Origin: Streptomyces populi
Lineage (GTDB): Bacteria > Actinomycetota > Actinomycetes > Streptomycetales > Streptomycetaceae
Length of the DNA: 64,000 nt
Direction of reading: 5' to 3'
NCBI RefSeq assembly: GCF_002911015.1
Contig: NZ_KZ626863.1
Span: forward strand, 1 to 64,000
Shown: positions 1 through 8,785 of the stretch, piece after piece
How positions within the stretch are numbered: position 1 is the first letter of the stretch
Layout: every line of letters begins with the position of its first letter
The notes under the pieces: generated by a model
Databases searched by the model: none
What the model saw: the letters and a program-made list of their open reading frames with translations, nothing else
What the model was told of the DNA's origin: nothing
Position numbers and translations under genes: made by a program

Positions 1-27
1 GGGCCCGCACCGAATCGGTGCGGGCCC
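1..27 (-). terminator. Hairpin terminator downstream of rpsA
   Basis: A perfect 12-bp inverted repeat (positions 1-12 and 16-27, 3-nt loop) lies 33 bp beyond the rpsA stop codon. It has no clear U-tract, like many actinobacterial terminators. The window edge hides what lies beyond, so it could also serve a convergent gene. Confidence 0.75.
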
Positions 28-59
28 GCTTCTCTCAGCTACTTGCTAGCGGTGAGCCT

Positions 60-1559
60 TCAGCTCTGGCCGCCGGCGAGCTTCTCGCGGAGGGCGGCGA
101 GCGCCTCGTCCGACGCCAGGGCGCCGGAGTTGTCGTCCGACTCCGAGGAGTACGAACCGCCACCGGAGGCGGCCGGAGCCGCGCTCGCGGAGGTGGCACC
201 CTCGGCCTCGGCCTGCGCGTCGGCCTCGCGGGACTTGATGACCTGAGCCTGGTGCTGCTCGAAGCGCTGCTGCGCCTCGGCGTACTGGTTCTCCCACACC
301 TCGCGCTGAGCCTCGAAGCCCTCGAGCCAGTCGTTGGTCTCGGGGTCGAAGCCCTCGGGGTAGATGTAGTTGCCCTGGTCGTCGTACGACGCGGCCATGC
401 CGTACAGGGTCGGGTCGAACTCGACCGAGGCCGGGTCGGCACCGAAGGACTCGTTGGCCTGCTTCAGCGAGAGGCTGATGCGACGACGCTCGAGGTCGAT
501 GTCGATGACCTTGACGAAGATCTCGTCGTTGACCTGGACGACCTGCTCCGGGATCTCCACGTGGCGCTCGGCCAGCTCGGAGATGTGGACCAGACCCTCG
601 ATGCCCTCGTCCACGCGGACGAACGCACCGAACGGAACGAGCTTCGTGACCTTACCCGGGACGACCTGACCGATCTGGTGCGTACGGGCGAACTGCTGCC
701 ACGGGTCTTCCTGCGTCGCCTTGAGCGACAGGGAGACGCGCTCGCGGTCCATGTCGACGTCGAGGACCTCGACGGTGACTTCCTGGCCGACCTCGACAAC
801 CTCGGAGGGGTGGTCGATGTGCTTCCAGGAGAGCTCGGAGACGTGCACCAGACCGTCGACGCCACCCAGGTCCACGAAGGCACCGAAGTTGACGATCGAG
901 GAGACGACGCCGGAGCGGACCTGACCCTTCTGGAGGGTGGTGAGGAACGTCTGGCGAACCTCGGACTGGGTCTGCTCCAGCCAGGCGCGGCGGGACAGGA
1001 CCACGTTGTTGCGGTTCTTGTCCAGCTCGATGATCTTGGCCTCGAGCTCCTTGCCCACGTAGGGCTGGAGGTCGCGGACACGGCGCATCTCGACGAGAGA
1101 AGCCGGCAGGAAGCCACGGAGGCCGATGTCGAGGATGAGACCACCCTTGACGACCTCGATGACGGTGCCGGTGACGATGCCGTCCTCTTCCTTGATCTTC
1201 TCGATGGTGCCCCAGGCGCGCTCGTACTGGGCGCGCTTCTTCGAGAGGATCAGGCGGCCTTCCTTGTCCTCCTTCTGGAGAACCAGGGCCTCGATCTCGT
1301 CGCCGACCTTGACGACCTCGTTCGGGTCGACGTCGTGCTTGATCGAGAGCTCGCGGCTCGGGATGACACCTTCGGTCTTGTAACCGATGTCGAGCAGGAC
1401 CTCGTCCCGGTCGACCTTCACGATGACGCCGTCGACGATGTCGCCGTCGTTGAAGTACTTGATCGTCTCGTCGATCGCGGCGAGGAAGGCTTCCTCGTTA
1501 CCGATGTCGTTGACCGCAACCTGCGGGGTGGTGGCGGTGGTCTCGGTGCTGCTCGTCAT
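60..1559 (-). CDS. rpsA: 30S ribosomal protein S1
   Basis: The 499-residue product is ribosomal protein S1, which binds mRNA on the 30S subunit and assists initiation. Four S1 (OB-fold) RNA-binding domains are visible at about residues 38-108, 125-195, 210-280 and 297-368. The last two carry the classic NFGAFVDLGGVDGLVHVSELS and PFGAFVRVDEGIEGLVHISEL blocks. The final 130 residues are charged, Gln/Glu/Ala-rich and low-complexity. Four domains instead of the six of E. coli is normal for actinobacteria. The ATG at 1559 is chosen because the open frame continues upstream without S1-like sequence. There is no strong Shine-Dalgarno, only CGGAG about 15 nt upstream. A good -35/-10 pair lies about 200 bp upstream, implying a long 5' leader, a feature of autoregulated S1 genes in other bacteria (inference here). 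Confidence 0.98.
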   Translation of the reverse strand: MTSSTETTATTPQVAVNDIGNEEAFLAAIDETIKYFNDGDIVDGVIVKVDRDEVLLDIGYKTEGVIPSRELSIKHDVDPNEVVKVGDEIEALVLQKEDKEGRLILSKKRAQYERAWGTIEKIKEEDGIVTGTVIEVVKGGLILDIGLRGFLPASLVEMRRVRDLQPYVGKELEAKIIELDKNRNNVVLSRRAWLEQTQSEVRQTFLTTLQKGQVRSGVVSSIVNFGAFVDLGGVDGLVHVSELSWKHIDHPSEVVEVGQEVTVEVLDVDMDRERVSLSLKATQEDPWQQFARTHQIGQVVPGKVTKLVPFGAFVRVDEGIEGLVHISELAERHVEIPEQVVQVNDEIFVKVIDIDLERRRISLSLKQANESFGADPASVEFDPTLYGMAASYDDQGNYIYPEGFDPETNDWLEGFEAQREVWENQYAEAQQRFEQHQAQVIKSREADAQAEAEGATSASAAPAASGGGSYSSESDDNSGALASDEALAALREKLAGGQS

Positions 1560-1879
1560 GTGGGAAAGGGCTCCGGTACGGACAGTGAGTCGTAGGTACT
1601 GCTTGCGCCGGGAGCCCGTTTCGCCCTGTAGAAGCCGGACAGCCAAGGAAGCGCCCGACCCGGCACAGCCGGAAGGCGCCTCGAGAACCGAGGGGACATA
1701 CATACAGATGCGAGCACAGCCTGCTACGTCTGAGGAGCGCAGGCCCGCAGCGCAACTTGTAGCATACGGGGGCAGCCGGGCAGGGTCAATGCGCGAAGGC
1801 GCACACCCGGGGCGGATCGCCGCAATCCCGGCACAAGACCTGTCTCACAAGGCCACGCGGGCAGCAGGGCGCCTCTGTC
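1560..1879. other. Divergent intergenic region, rpsA / methyltransferase
   Basis: This 320-bp gap holds the predicted rpsA promoter (1761-1789) and about 195 nt of rpsA leader. No gene, repeat or clear promoter toward the rightward methyltransferase was recognised. Confidence 0.6.
1761..1789 (-). promoter_or_regulatory. Predicted rpsA promoter (HrdB/sigma-70 type)
   Basis: On the minus strand TTGACC (1784-1789) and TATGCT (1761-1766) are separated by 17 bp, close to the vegetative consensus. Transcription would start near 1754, giving a leader of about 195 nt before the rpsA ATG. Confidence 0.65.
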
Positions 1880-2740
1880 GTGACACGCCCGAGACGGGTT
1901 GGACGGAAGAGTACGACGAGGGAGCCGATCATCCAAGAGCCCGAACCGTTCGAACCGGAAGCCACCCGGCGTGACGCGGATCTCATCGAGAGTTCCCGGG
2001 CGAATCGGGGCTGGTGGGACCGGAACGCGGACGACTACCAGATCGAGCACGGCACGTTCCTGGGCGACGACCGGTTCGTGTGGTGTCCCGAGGGTCTCGA
2101 CGAGGTGGAGGCCGAGCTGCTCGGCCCCCCGGAGGACCTCAAGGGCAAGGACGTCCTGGAGATCGGCGCCGGCGCGGCGCAGTGCTCGCGGTGGCTGGCC
2201 GGACAGGGCGCGCGTCCCGTGGCCCTCGACCTCTCCCACCGCCAGCTCCAGCACGCGCTGCGCATCGGGGGCCCGGTGCCCCTCGTGGAGGCGGACGCGA
2301 GCGCGCTGCCGTTCGCGGACGGCTCCTTCGACCTCGCGTGCTCGGCGTACGGCGCGCTGCCCTTCGTGGCCGACCCGGTGCTGGTGCTCAGGGAGGTCCA
2401 CCGCGTCCTGCGCCCCGGCGGCCGTTTCGTCTTCTCCGTCACGCACCCGGTCCGCTGGGCGTTCCCGGACGAGCCGGGCCCCGAGGGGCTGTCGGTGTCC
2501 GCGTCCTACTTCGACCGCACCCCGTACGTGGAGCAGGACGAGGAGGGCCGCGCGGTCTACGTCGAACACCACAGGACGCTCGGCGACCGGGTGCGTGACG
2601 TGGTGGCCGGCGGCTTCCGCCTGGTCGACGTCGTCGAGCCCGAGTGGCCCGCCTGGAACACCCAGGAGTGGGGCGGCTGGTCCCCGCTGCGCGGGAACCT
2701 CATTCCGGGTACGGCGATCTTCGTGTGCGAACGGGACTGA
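1880..2740 (+). CDS. Class I SAM-dependent methyltransferase
   Basis: The 286-residue soluble protein has a Rossmann methyltransferase fold. Motif I, VLEIGAGAAQCSRWLA, lies at about residues 92-107. It is followed by an acidic motif II region (VALDLSHRQL), then DASALPFADGSFDLACS and HRVLRPGGRFVFSVTHP, the layout of UbiE/Methyltransf_11 proteins. The substrate cannot be read from the sequence. The GTG at 1880 gives the longest plausible protein, but the first 40 residues look non-conserved and no strong Shine-Dalgarno precedes it, so a downstream start is possible. It is transcribed divergently from rpsA and stands alone, with hrpB following after 168 bp. Confidence 0.85.
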   Translation: MTRPRRVGRKSTTREPIIQEPEPFEPEATRRDADLIESSRANRGWWDRNADDYQIEHGTFLGDDRFVWCPEGLDEVEAELLGPPEDLKGKDVLEIGAGAAQCSRWLAGQGARPVALDLSHRQLQHALRIGGPVPLVEADASALPFADGSFDLACSAYGALPFVADPVLVLREVHRVLRPGGRFVFSVTHPVRWAFPDEPGPEGLSVSASYFDRTPYVEQDEEGRAVYVEHHRTLGDRVRDVVAGGFRLVDVVEPEWPAWNTQEWGGWSPLRGNLIPGTAIFVCERD

Positions 2741-2908
2741 CGTACGGGATCCGCGAAGAACGGCCCGTGACCAGGGCTGCGGACGAGGGGGAGCCGATCC
2801 GGCTCCCCCTTCGCCGTCCCGTGGCACGGTCGGCCCCTCCGTCCCGCGCGCGGAGGCCGTCCCCGGGCTCGTGCGCGGCCGGTTCGGCGCCCGTACGAGA
2901 CTGGGGGC

Positions 2909-5500
2909 GTGATCCGTTACCAAGCCCTGGACGCGCTGCCCGTGCGCGGCGCCCTGCCCGCCGTGGACGACGCCCTGGAGGGGCACGGCGGCGTGGTGCT
3001 GGTGGCGCCGCCCGGCACCGGCAAGACGACGCTGGTGCCGCTGGCCCTGGCGGGCCTCCTGGACGGCGGGCGCCCCGCGCGGCGGGTGGTGGTGGCCGAG
3101 CCGCGGCGGATCGCGGCGCGGGCCGCCGCCCGGCGGATGGCGTGGCTGCTGGGCGAGGAGGTCGGACGGAGCGTCGGCTTCACGGTGCGCGGGGAGCGGG
3201 TGGTGGGTCCCCACGCGCGCGTGGAGGTCGTCACGACCGGGGTCCTGCTCCAGCGGCTACAGCGCGACCAGGAGCTCGCGGGCGTCGACGTGGTCGTGCT
3301 CGACGAGTGCCACGAACGGCATCTGGACGCCGACACGGTGGCCGCGTTCCTTTTGGACGTGCGGGCCGCGCTCCGTCCCGAGCTGCGGCTGGTGGCGGCG
3401 TCCGCGACGACGGACGCCGGGGGCTGGGCCCGGCTGCTGGGCGACGCGCCGGTGGTCGAGGCGGAGGGCGTCTCGTACCCGGTCGAGACGGTGTGGGCGC
3501 CGCCAGAGCGCCCCGTACGGCCGCCGCACGGGACGCGGGTGGACCCGGCGCTGCTGACGCACGTGGCGTCCACGGTGCGGCGGGCGCTGGCCGAGCGCCC
3601 GGGTGACGTCCTGTGCTTCCTTCCCGGGGTCGGGGAGATCGCGCGGGTGGCCGGGCAGCTCGGCGGTCTCGGGGACGTCGACGTCCTCCAGGTGCACGGG
3701 CGGGCTCCGGCGGCGGTGCAGGACGCGGTGCTCACGGCCGGCGCCCGGCGCCGGGTGGTCCTCGCGACCTCGGTGGCCGAGTCGTCGCTGACGGTCCCGG
3801 GGGTGCGGGTGGTCGTGGACTCGGGACTCGCGCGGGAGCCGCGGGTGGACCACGCGCGGGGGCTGAGCGCGCTGGCGACCGTACGGGCCTCGCAGGCTGC
3901 CGGGCGGCAGCGGGCGGGACGGGCCGGGCGCGAGGCGCCGGGCACGGTCTACCGGTGCTGGGCGGAGGCCGAGGACGGCCGTCTGACACGGTTCCCGGCT
4001 CCCGAGATCAAGGTGGCCGACCTGACGGCGTTCGCGCTCCAGGCGGCCTGCTGGGGCGATCCCGGGGCGACGGGTCTCGCCCTGCTGGATCCGCCGCCGG
4101 GCGGGGCGATGGCGGCGGCGCGGGCCGTCCTGTCGGCCGTGGGCGCGGTCGACGCCGCGGGGCGGGCCACGGAACGGGGCGTGCGCATGTCCCGGCTGGG
4201 CCTGCACCCCCGGCTGGCACGGGCGCTGCTGGACGCGGCCCCGCTGGTGGGCGCGGCGCGGGCCGCCGACGTGGTCGCCCTGCTCAGCGAGGAACCCCCG
4301 CGCGAGTACGGCGACGACCTGGCCGCGGCCTGGCGCGCCGCCCGGCGTGGCGGCGACGCCTACACGGCCCGCTGGCGCGCCGAGTCCCGCCGTCTCCGCT
4401 CCGCGGCGGCCGACCTCGTTCCCGCCTCCGCACCCGGCCGGGCAGCCCCCTCGGACTCCCCTTCTCCCCAGGGCGTGCGCGCCGGGGAGTCCTCCCGGGA
4501 CGCGCGCGCCGGGGAGCCGGAGCCCGGGGACGACCGGGTGGCCGGGCTCGTCGCCGCGCTGGCGTTCCCCGAACGGGTCGCGCGTCTACGGGGCGGCTCC
4601 CACCTCATGACCGGCGGGACCCGCGCCGACACCGGTGAGGGATCCGCCCTGCGCGGTGCCCCCTGGCTCGCGGTCGCCGTCGCCGACCGTCCCGTCGGCA
4701 GGGGGCACGCGCGCGTGCGGCTCGCGGCGGTGATCGACGAGCCGACGGCACGGCGGGCCGCCGCCGGTCTGTACGGCGAGGGCGACGAGGTCCACTGGGA
4801 CGGGGGCGACGTCGTCGCCCGGCGGGTGGAGCGGCTGGGGGCGGTGGAGCTGGCCGTGCGGCCGCTGCGGGACGCGGACCCGGGGCTCGTACGGGAGGCG
4901 CTTCTCGAGGGGCTGCGGGAGGAGGGGCTCGGGCTGCTGCGGTGGTCGCCGGACGCCGGGGTGCTGCGGCAGCGGCTCGCGTTCCTGCGCAGGCGGCTCG
5001 GCGACCCGTGGCCGGACGTCTCCGACGAGGCTCTCCACGCGCGCGTGACGGAGTGGCTGGAGCCGGAGCTGAGCCGTGCCCGGCGGCGGGCGGACCTGGC
5101 GCGGATCGACGCCGGGCAGGCGCTGAACCGGCTGCTGCCCTGGGCGACGGGCGAGGCGGCCCGGTTCGACGAGCTCGCGCCCGAGCGGATCGAGGTGCCG
5201 AGCGGGTCGAGGATCCGTGTCGACTACGCCGATCCGGCGCGGCCGGTGCTGGCCGTGAAGCTGCAGGAGATGTTCGGGCTGCAGGAGTCGCCCGCCGTCG
5301 CCGGCGTGCCCGTGCTCGTGCACCTCCTCTCCCCCGCGGGCCGGCCGGCCGCGGTGACCGCCGATCTCGCGTCCTTCTGGCGGGACGGCTACAAGGGCGT
5401 ACGGGCGGAGCTGCGCGGCCGCTATCCCAAGCACCCGTGGCCCGAGGACCCGGCGACCGCCGAGCCGACGCGGTACACGAACGCGCGGCTCAGGCGGTGA
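2909..5500 (+). CDS. hrpB: ATP-dependent RNA helicase HrpB
   Basis: The 863-residue protein is a DEAH-family (DExH) helicase of the HrpB type. Visible motifs are Walker A APPGTGKTTLVPLAL near residue 32, motif Ia VAEPRRIAARAAARRMA, a DExH box reading DECHER near residue 131, motif III SATTD, and the motif V/VI region (ATSVAESSLTVPGVRVVVDSG, then QRAGRAGREAPG). The C-terminal third carries the HrpB-specific domain (LNRLLPWATGEAARFDELAPE, KLQEMFGLQESP). A Pro/Ser/Gly-rich linker at about residues 505-545 separates the two. HrpB function is poorly defined. The GTG start at 2909 follows a G-rich stretch. The last 11 bp overlap the stop region of the convergent DUF3068 gene. Confidence 0.93.
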   Translation: MIRYQALDALPVRGALPAVDDALEGHGGVVLVAPPGTGKTTLVPLALAGLLDGGRPARRVVVAEPRRIAARAAARRMAWLLGEEVGRSVGFTVRGERVVGPHARVEVVTTGVLLQRLQRDQELAGVDVVVLDECHERHLDADTVAAFLLDVRAALRPELRLVAASATTDAGGWARLLGDAPVVEAEGVSYPVETVWAPPERPVRPPHGTRVDPALLTHVASTVRRALAERPGDVLCFLPGVGEIARVAGQLGGLGDVDVLQVHGRAPAAVQDAVLTAGARRRVVLATSVAESSLTVPGVRVVVDSGLAREPRVDHARGLSALATVRASQAAGRQRAGRAGREAPGTVYRCWAEAEDGRLTRFPAPEIKVADLTAFALQAACWGDPGATGLALLDPPPGGAMAAARAVLSAVGAVDAAGRATERGVRMSRLGLHPRLARALLDAAPLVGAARAADVVALLSEEPPREYGDDLAAAWRAARRGGDAYTARWRAESRRLRSAAADLVPASAPGRAAPSDSPSPQGVRAGESSRDARAGEPEPGDDRVAGLVAALAFPERVARLRGGSHLMTGGTRADTGEGSALRGAPWLAVAVADRPVGRGHARVRLAAVIDEPTARRAAAGLYGEGDEVHWDGGDVVARRVERLGAVELAVRPLRDADPGLVREALLEGLREEGLGLLRWSPDAGVLRQRLAFLRRRLGDPWPDVSDEALHARVTEWLEPELSRARRRADLARIDAGQALNRLLPWATGEAARFDELAPERIEVPSGSRIRVDYADPARPVLAVKLQEMFGLQESPAVAGVPVLVHLLSPAGRPAAVTADLASFWRDGYKGVRAELRGRYPKHPWPEDPATAEPTRYTNARLRR

Positions 5501-6482
5501 CGGGCTCGGGATCGGCCGCCGGGGCGGGCGCGGGTCCGCCCGGCCTGCGGCCGCGGGCCTCCACGTACAGGGAGAGGGACAGCAGGGCCGCGCCCAGGAG
5601 CAGGAAGCCCCAGGGGAGGTAGGAGGTCATCATCAGGACCAGGGTGCGGTTGGACTTGACGAGGTCGACGGTGTGCCGGATGTAGTCCTCGCGCATCTTC
5701 ACGTCCCCGGAGAAGGCGGTCACCTTGTCCCGGCCGCCCAGGAGTGTGCCGCCGCGCAGTTCCTCCTTGTGGGTCTCCTCGCCGTAGACGGGCGCTCCGG
5801 TGACCGGCTCCACCCAGAATCTGCGGACGGTGGTGTACCAGCGGGTGGTGCCGGTCTTGGCGAGGGACTCGGGGGTGATGCCCGGGACGGGCATGATCTT
5901 GGGGAACTTCACCTTCGTCCAGGGGACGGTCTGCTCGAAGTAGTAGACCTCGACGCCCCGGAAGTTCCTGGTGCCCTTGTAGTGGATGGGCGCCGAGGTG
6001 CGGGTCTGGGCGTCGAAGTACTCGTAGTCCCGCTTCTCGGTCCTGAAGGGCCATTTGAACTCGATGCCCCGGCGGGTGACGGGGTCGCCGTCGACGGACT
6101 CGCCGGTGGCGTGGACGGGTTCCTGGCTGTGCGCGTCGAATATGTAGCGCTCGGGGAGCTTGGAGACCATCTTCCCGTCGGGGCCCTGGACGTAGGACAG
6201 GGAGTCCCAGACGACGACGTCGCGGCCCGCGGTCCGCTCGATCCTCTCGGAGGCCTCGACGTCACCCTTGAGGGTCTGGACGACGGTGACCTTGGAGACC
6301 TTCTTCGCCTTCATGGTGCCGTAGTCGAGGAGGGTCGCGCCCTTCGCCTCCAGCACCATGTCCTGGTACTGGCCCGCGGGGATCTTGGCCAGGCGCGGGA
6401 AGGCGTACCAGCGCAGCAGCGGGGACAGCGCCGCGAAGAACACGGCGAGCGCGAGCAGGATCAGGCTTGCCTTGCGGCGCAT
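5490..6482 (-). CDS. DUF3068 family membrane protein
   Basis: The 330-residue protein has an N-terminal transmembrane segment (about residues 5-22, KASLILLALAVFFAALSPLL), a roughly 260-residue extracytoplasmic domain, and a second hydrophobic segment near the C-terminus (SYLPWGFLLLGAALLSLSLY) before a Pro/Ala tail. This two-anchor layout and the WDSLSYVQG and GITPESLAKTGTTRWYTTVRR blocks match the DUF3068 (PorA-like) family of actinobacteria, whose function is unknown. The ATG at 6482 is preceded by GGGAGG at a suitable distance. The gene ends inside the last codons of convergent hrpB, so the two transcripts are antisense over at least 11 bp. The small gene at 6508-6642 lies just upstream on the same strand and is probably co-transcribed. 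Confidence 0.88.
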   Translation of the reverse strand: MRRKASLILLALAVFFAALSPLLRWYAFPRLAKIPAGQYQDMVLEAKGATLLDYGTMKAKKVSKVTVVQTLKGDVEASERIERTAGRDVVVWDSLSYVQGPDGKMVSKLPERYIFDAHSQEPVHATGESVDGDPVTRRGIEFKWPFRTEKRDYEYFDAQTRTSAPIHYKGTRNFRGVEVYYFEQTVPWTKVKFPKIMPVPGITPESLAKTGTTRWYTTVRRFWVEPVTGAPVYGEETHKEELRGGTLLGGRDKVTAFSGDVKMREDYIRHTVDLVKSNRTLVLMMTSYLPWGFLLLGAALLSLSLYVEARGRRPGGPAPAPAADPEPVTA

Positions 6483-6507
6483 CTCGACGGCCCTCCCGGT
6501 GCGTGCG

Positions 6508-6642
6508 TCAGGGGTGCTTGGGGACGGTGGTGAGCAGCGGCTTCGGCGAGGTGTGGCCGGCCGGCGAGCCCATGGCCGTGACGGCCAGGACCAGCGCGAG
6601 GGCCGCGGCGAGACCGGTCGCGGCGGCGATGAGGGCACGCAT
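6508..6642 (-). CDS. Small membrane peptide, SPW_0924-like
   Basis: A 44-residue reading frame starts at the ATG at 6642 behind a good GGGAGG ribosome-binding site and ends 25 bp before the DUF3068 start. The product has one hydrophobic helix (RALIAAATGLAAALALVLAV) followed by TAMGSPAGHTSPKPLLTTVP. From memory this resembles the small SPW_0924 family of Streptomyces, which has no known function. The sequence suggests either a one-pass membrane peptide or an uncleaved or cleaved signal peptide with a short tail. Its position and spacing suggest an operon with the DUF3068 gene. Confidence 0.8.
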   Translation of the reverse strand: MRALIAAATGLAAALALVLAVTAMGSPAGHTSPKPLLTTVPKHP

Positions 6643-6736
6643 GCGGGCCTCCCGGGGCCAGGAGCTGATGCATCGTCAGGTCCGGCACCGTAGCAACGGC
6701 GGGCCGAGATGAGAACACGTCGCGCACACGACGGAT

Positions 6737-6774
6737 CAGGGCGCCCCCGCGGCGTGAGCCGGGAGGGCGCCCTG
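6737..6774 (-). terminator. Hairpin terminator of the transglycosylase gene
   Basis: CAGGGCGCCC (6737-6746) pairs perfectly with GGGCGCCCTG (6765-6774). The hairpin lies about 35 bp beyond the stop of the leftward transglycosylase gene. Confidence 0.65.
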
Positions 6775-6808
6775 GAGGCTGACCGGGCCGCGCGGTGGCG
6801 GCTCCGTT

Positions 6809-8542
6809 CTAGGAAGCGGTGGGAGAGGCGCTCGGCGTGGCGGTGGCGGGCGCGGGGGTCACGGTCAGTTCGACGGTCAGGGTGGCGCCGCCGGTGGTGG
6901 TGATGCGGAGCAGGAAGGTGCCGGTGGTGTCGTCGGCGTACAGCTTGGGCAGCTTGATCAGGCCGTCGGCGTCGGTGGTCAGGGCGGCCAGGGTGCGCAC
7001 GGGCTTGCCGTCGGCGTCCTTGAAGTAGGGGCCCTTGTCGTTCTCGCCCGTGTCGGTGGCGGACTTGATCAGGGTCGCGGTGGCGGCGACCTTGTCGGCG
7101 GCGGCGCCCTTGTAGGTGGCCTTGACCTCGACCTGGCCGGCGAACTCGCCGCCCGCGACGCAGGTCGGCGCGGTGTCGGTGGTGCGGGCCAGGGCGTCGG
7201 CCTGCCGCGCGGCGACCGTGGCCGTGTAGTCGAGGCCCGCCATGACGCGGCCCACGACGGTGACGCGGACGGTGAAGTCGCCCGTCTTCTCACCGGCCGT
7301 GAGCGCCGGCGCGGTGGCGATGCCGAGCTTGTTGGTGACCTGGGTGGCGACGGACTCGCCGCCGGCGAAGGTGGCGTCGGTGTCGCCGACGATGGTGAAC
7401 CGCACCCGGACCTTGCCCATCGCCTTGCCGGCCTTGTCGTCGGTGCGCACCGCGATCTTCTGCGCGAACGTGTCCCCGGCCGTCGCCGTGAGCTTGCCCG
7501 CGCCCATGTTCGTCAGGTGGTCCACCGTCTCGGTGGGCGTCGGCGTGGGCGTGGCCGGCGGGGTCGGCGTGGCGGGCGGGGTCGGGGTGGCCGGCGGGGT
7601 CGGCTTCGGGGCGGGACTCGTCGGGCCGCCGCCGGGCCTGGGGCCGCTCGGCGGCGACGGCTGCACGGGCGGCGTGGGAGTCGGGGTAGACGTGGCCGGC
7701 TCGTCGCTGTGGTGCGAGGGCAGCGTGCCCGTGCCGTCCGGCACCTCGTGCGTGCCCTTGCGGTAGTACTCCAGCCACGACAGGACGGTGTTGAGGTACT
7801 CCGTCGACTTGTTGTAGCTGAGGATGGCGGCGTTCATCTGCGCCTGGACCGACATGTCGTGGTCGAAGCGGCACAGGTAGTGCCCGGCGGCCAGCGCCGC
7901 GTCGAAGATGTTGTTGGGATCCTTGCGGCCGTCGCCGTTGCCGTCCCGGCCCGCCCACTCCCAGGTGGAGGGGATGAACTGCATGGGCCCCACCGCCCGG
8001 TCGAACCGGCTGTCGCCGTCGAACGCGCCGTTGTCGGTGTCCTTGATGTTGGCGAACCCGTAGCCGTTCAGGACCGGACCCAGGATGGGCGACAGGGTGG
8101 TGCCGTTCGCGTCGACACGGCCGCCGCGGGCCTGGCCCGACTCGACCTTGCCGATCGCGGCGAGCAGCTGCCAGGGCAGGTTGCAGGTCGGCTTGGACTC
8201 GCGCAGCGACGCCTCGGCCTGCTTGTAGGCGGCCAGCACGGTCGCGGGGATGCCCGCCTCGGCCGCACCGGTGGCGGCGGGCGTGTCACTTCCGGTGGTG
8301 GGCGCGGGGTTCGGGCTCTGCAGCGGCGGAAGGTCCGTGAAGTAACGCGAGTTGCCGGTCGCGGTGCCGTCGCCCTCCGGGCTGTCGGCGCCCAGGCCGA
8401 GGTCGACGCCCGCCGACTGCCTGCCGTGGTCGTCGCCGACCGCTCCCGGCCCCTGGGAGGCGGACAGAGCCGCGACCGCGAGCGCGGCCACAGCGGTGGT
8501 CGCCGCGCCCTTGCGCAGCCTCCTGCCGAATTGCGCCGCCAT
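6809..8542 (-). CDS. Secreted lytic murein transglycosylase with Pro-rich and Ig-like C-terminus
   Basis: The 577-residue protein starts with a signal peptide (RRLRKGAATTAVAALAVAALSA). An SLT/MltB-like lysozyme-fold domain follows at about residues 90-270, with the probable catalytic glutamate E134 in LLAAIGKVESGQARGG, then AVGPMQFIPSTWEWAG and a Ca-loop-like DGNGDGRKDPNNIFDAALAAGHYLC. A Pro/Thr linker made of repeated TPPATP units comes next (about residues 290-345). The last 230 residues look like two beta-sandwich (Ig-like) modules. It should cleave peptidoglycan glycan strands outside the cell. The ATG at 8542 has GGGAGGGG upstream. It is transcribed divergently from the DUF4184 gene. Confidence 0.9.
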   Translation of the reverse strand: MAAQFGRRLRKGAATTAVAALAVAALSASQGPGAVGDDHGRQSAGVDLGLGADSPEGDGTATGNSRYFTDLPPLQSPNPAPTTGSDTPAATGAAEAGIPATVLAAYKQAEASLRESKPTCNLPWQLLAAIGKVESGQARGGRVDANGTTLSPILGPVLNGYGFANIKDTDNGAFDGDSRFDRAVGPMQFIPSTWEWAGRDGNGDGRKDPNNIFDAALAAGHYLCRFDHDMSVQAQMNAAILSYNKSTEYLNTVLSWLEYYRKGTHEVPDGTGTLPSHHSDEPATSTPTPTPPVQPSPPSGPRPGGGPTSPAPKPTPPATPTPPATPTPPATPTPTPTETVDHLTNMGAGKLTATAGDTFAQKIAVRTDDKAGKAMGKVRVRFTIVGDTDATFAGGESVATQVTNKLGIATAPALTAGEKTGDFTVRVTVVGRVMAGLDYTATVAARQADALARTTDTAPTCVAGGEFAGQVEVKATYKGAAADKVAATATLIKSATDTGENDKGPYFKDADGKPVRTLAALTTDADGLIKLPKLYADDTTGTFLLRITTTGGATLTVELTVTPAPATATPSASPTAS

Positions 8543-8785
8543 CGACTGAACCCCTCCCACGAACGACCGACGTGACCTGTCGTCTCTCAGACCTGTGCGG
8601 TACCGCTGTTCCCCGCCGCGCGCCCCCGCACGGCAACCCAAGTGACCCTACGGCAACTTCCGTCGCCCGGGGACCCGTTCGCGTCCGATATTCACCAGTT
8701 GGCCATGTACCGCCGTCCCGCATACTGGCCTCCGGTGATCAATCGGCCGGACACGCCCGCCCAGCAGGGGACACAGGAGGACGAT

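Noticed and set aside
8543..8785. Possible c-di-AMP (ydaO-type) riboswitch before the cell-wall transglycosylase
   Set aside because: Such riboswitches occur before actinobacterial cell-wall hydrolases, but the conserved blocks are not present in this 243-bp region.
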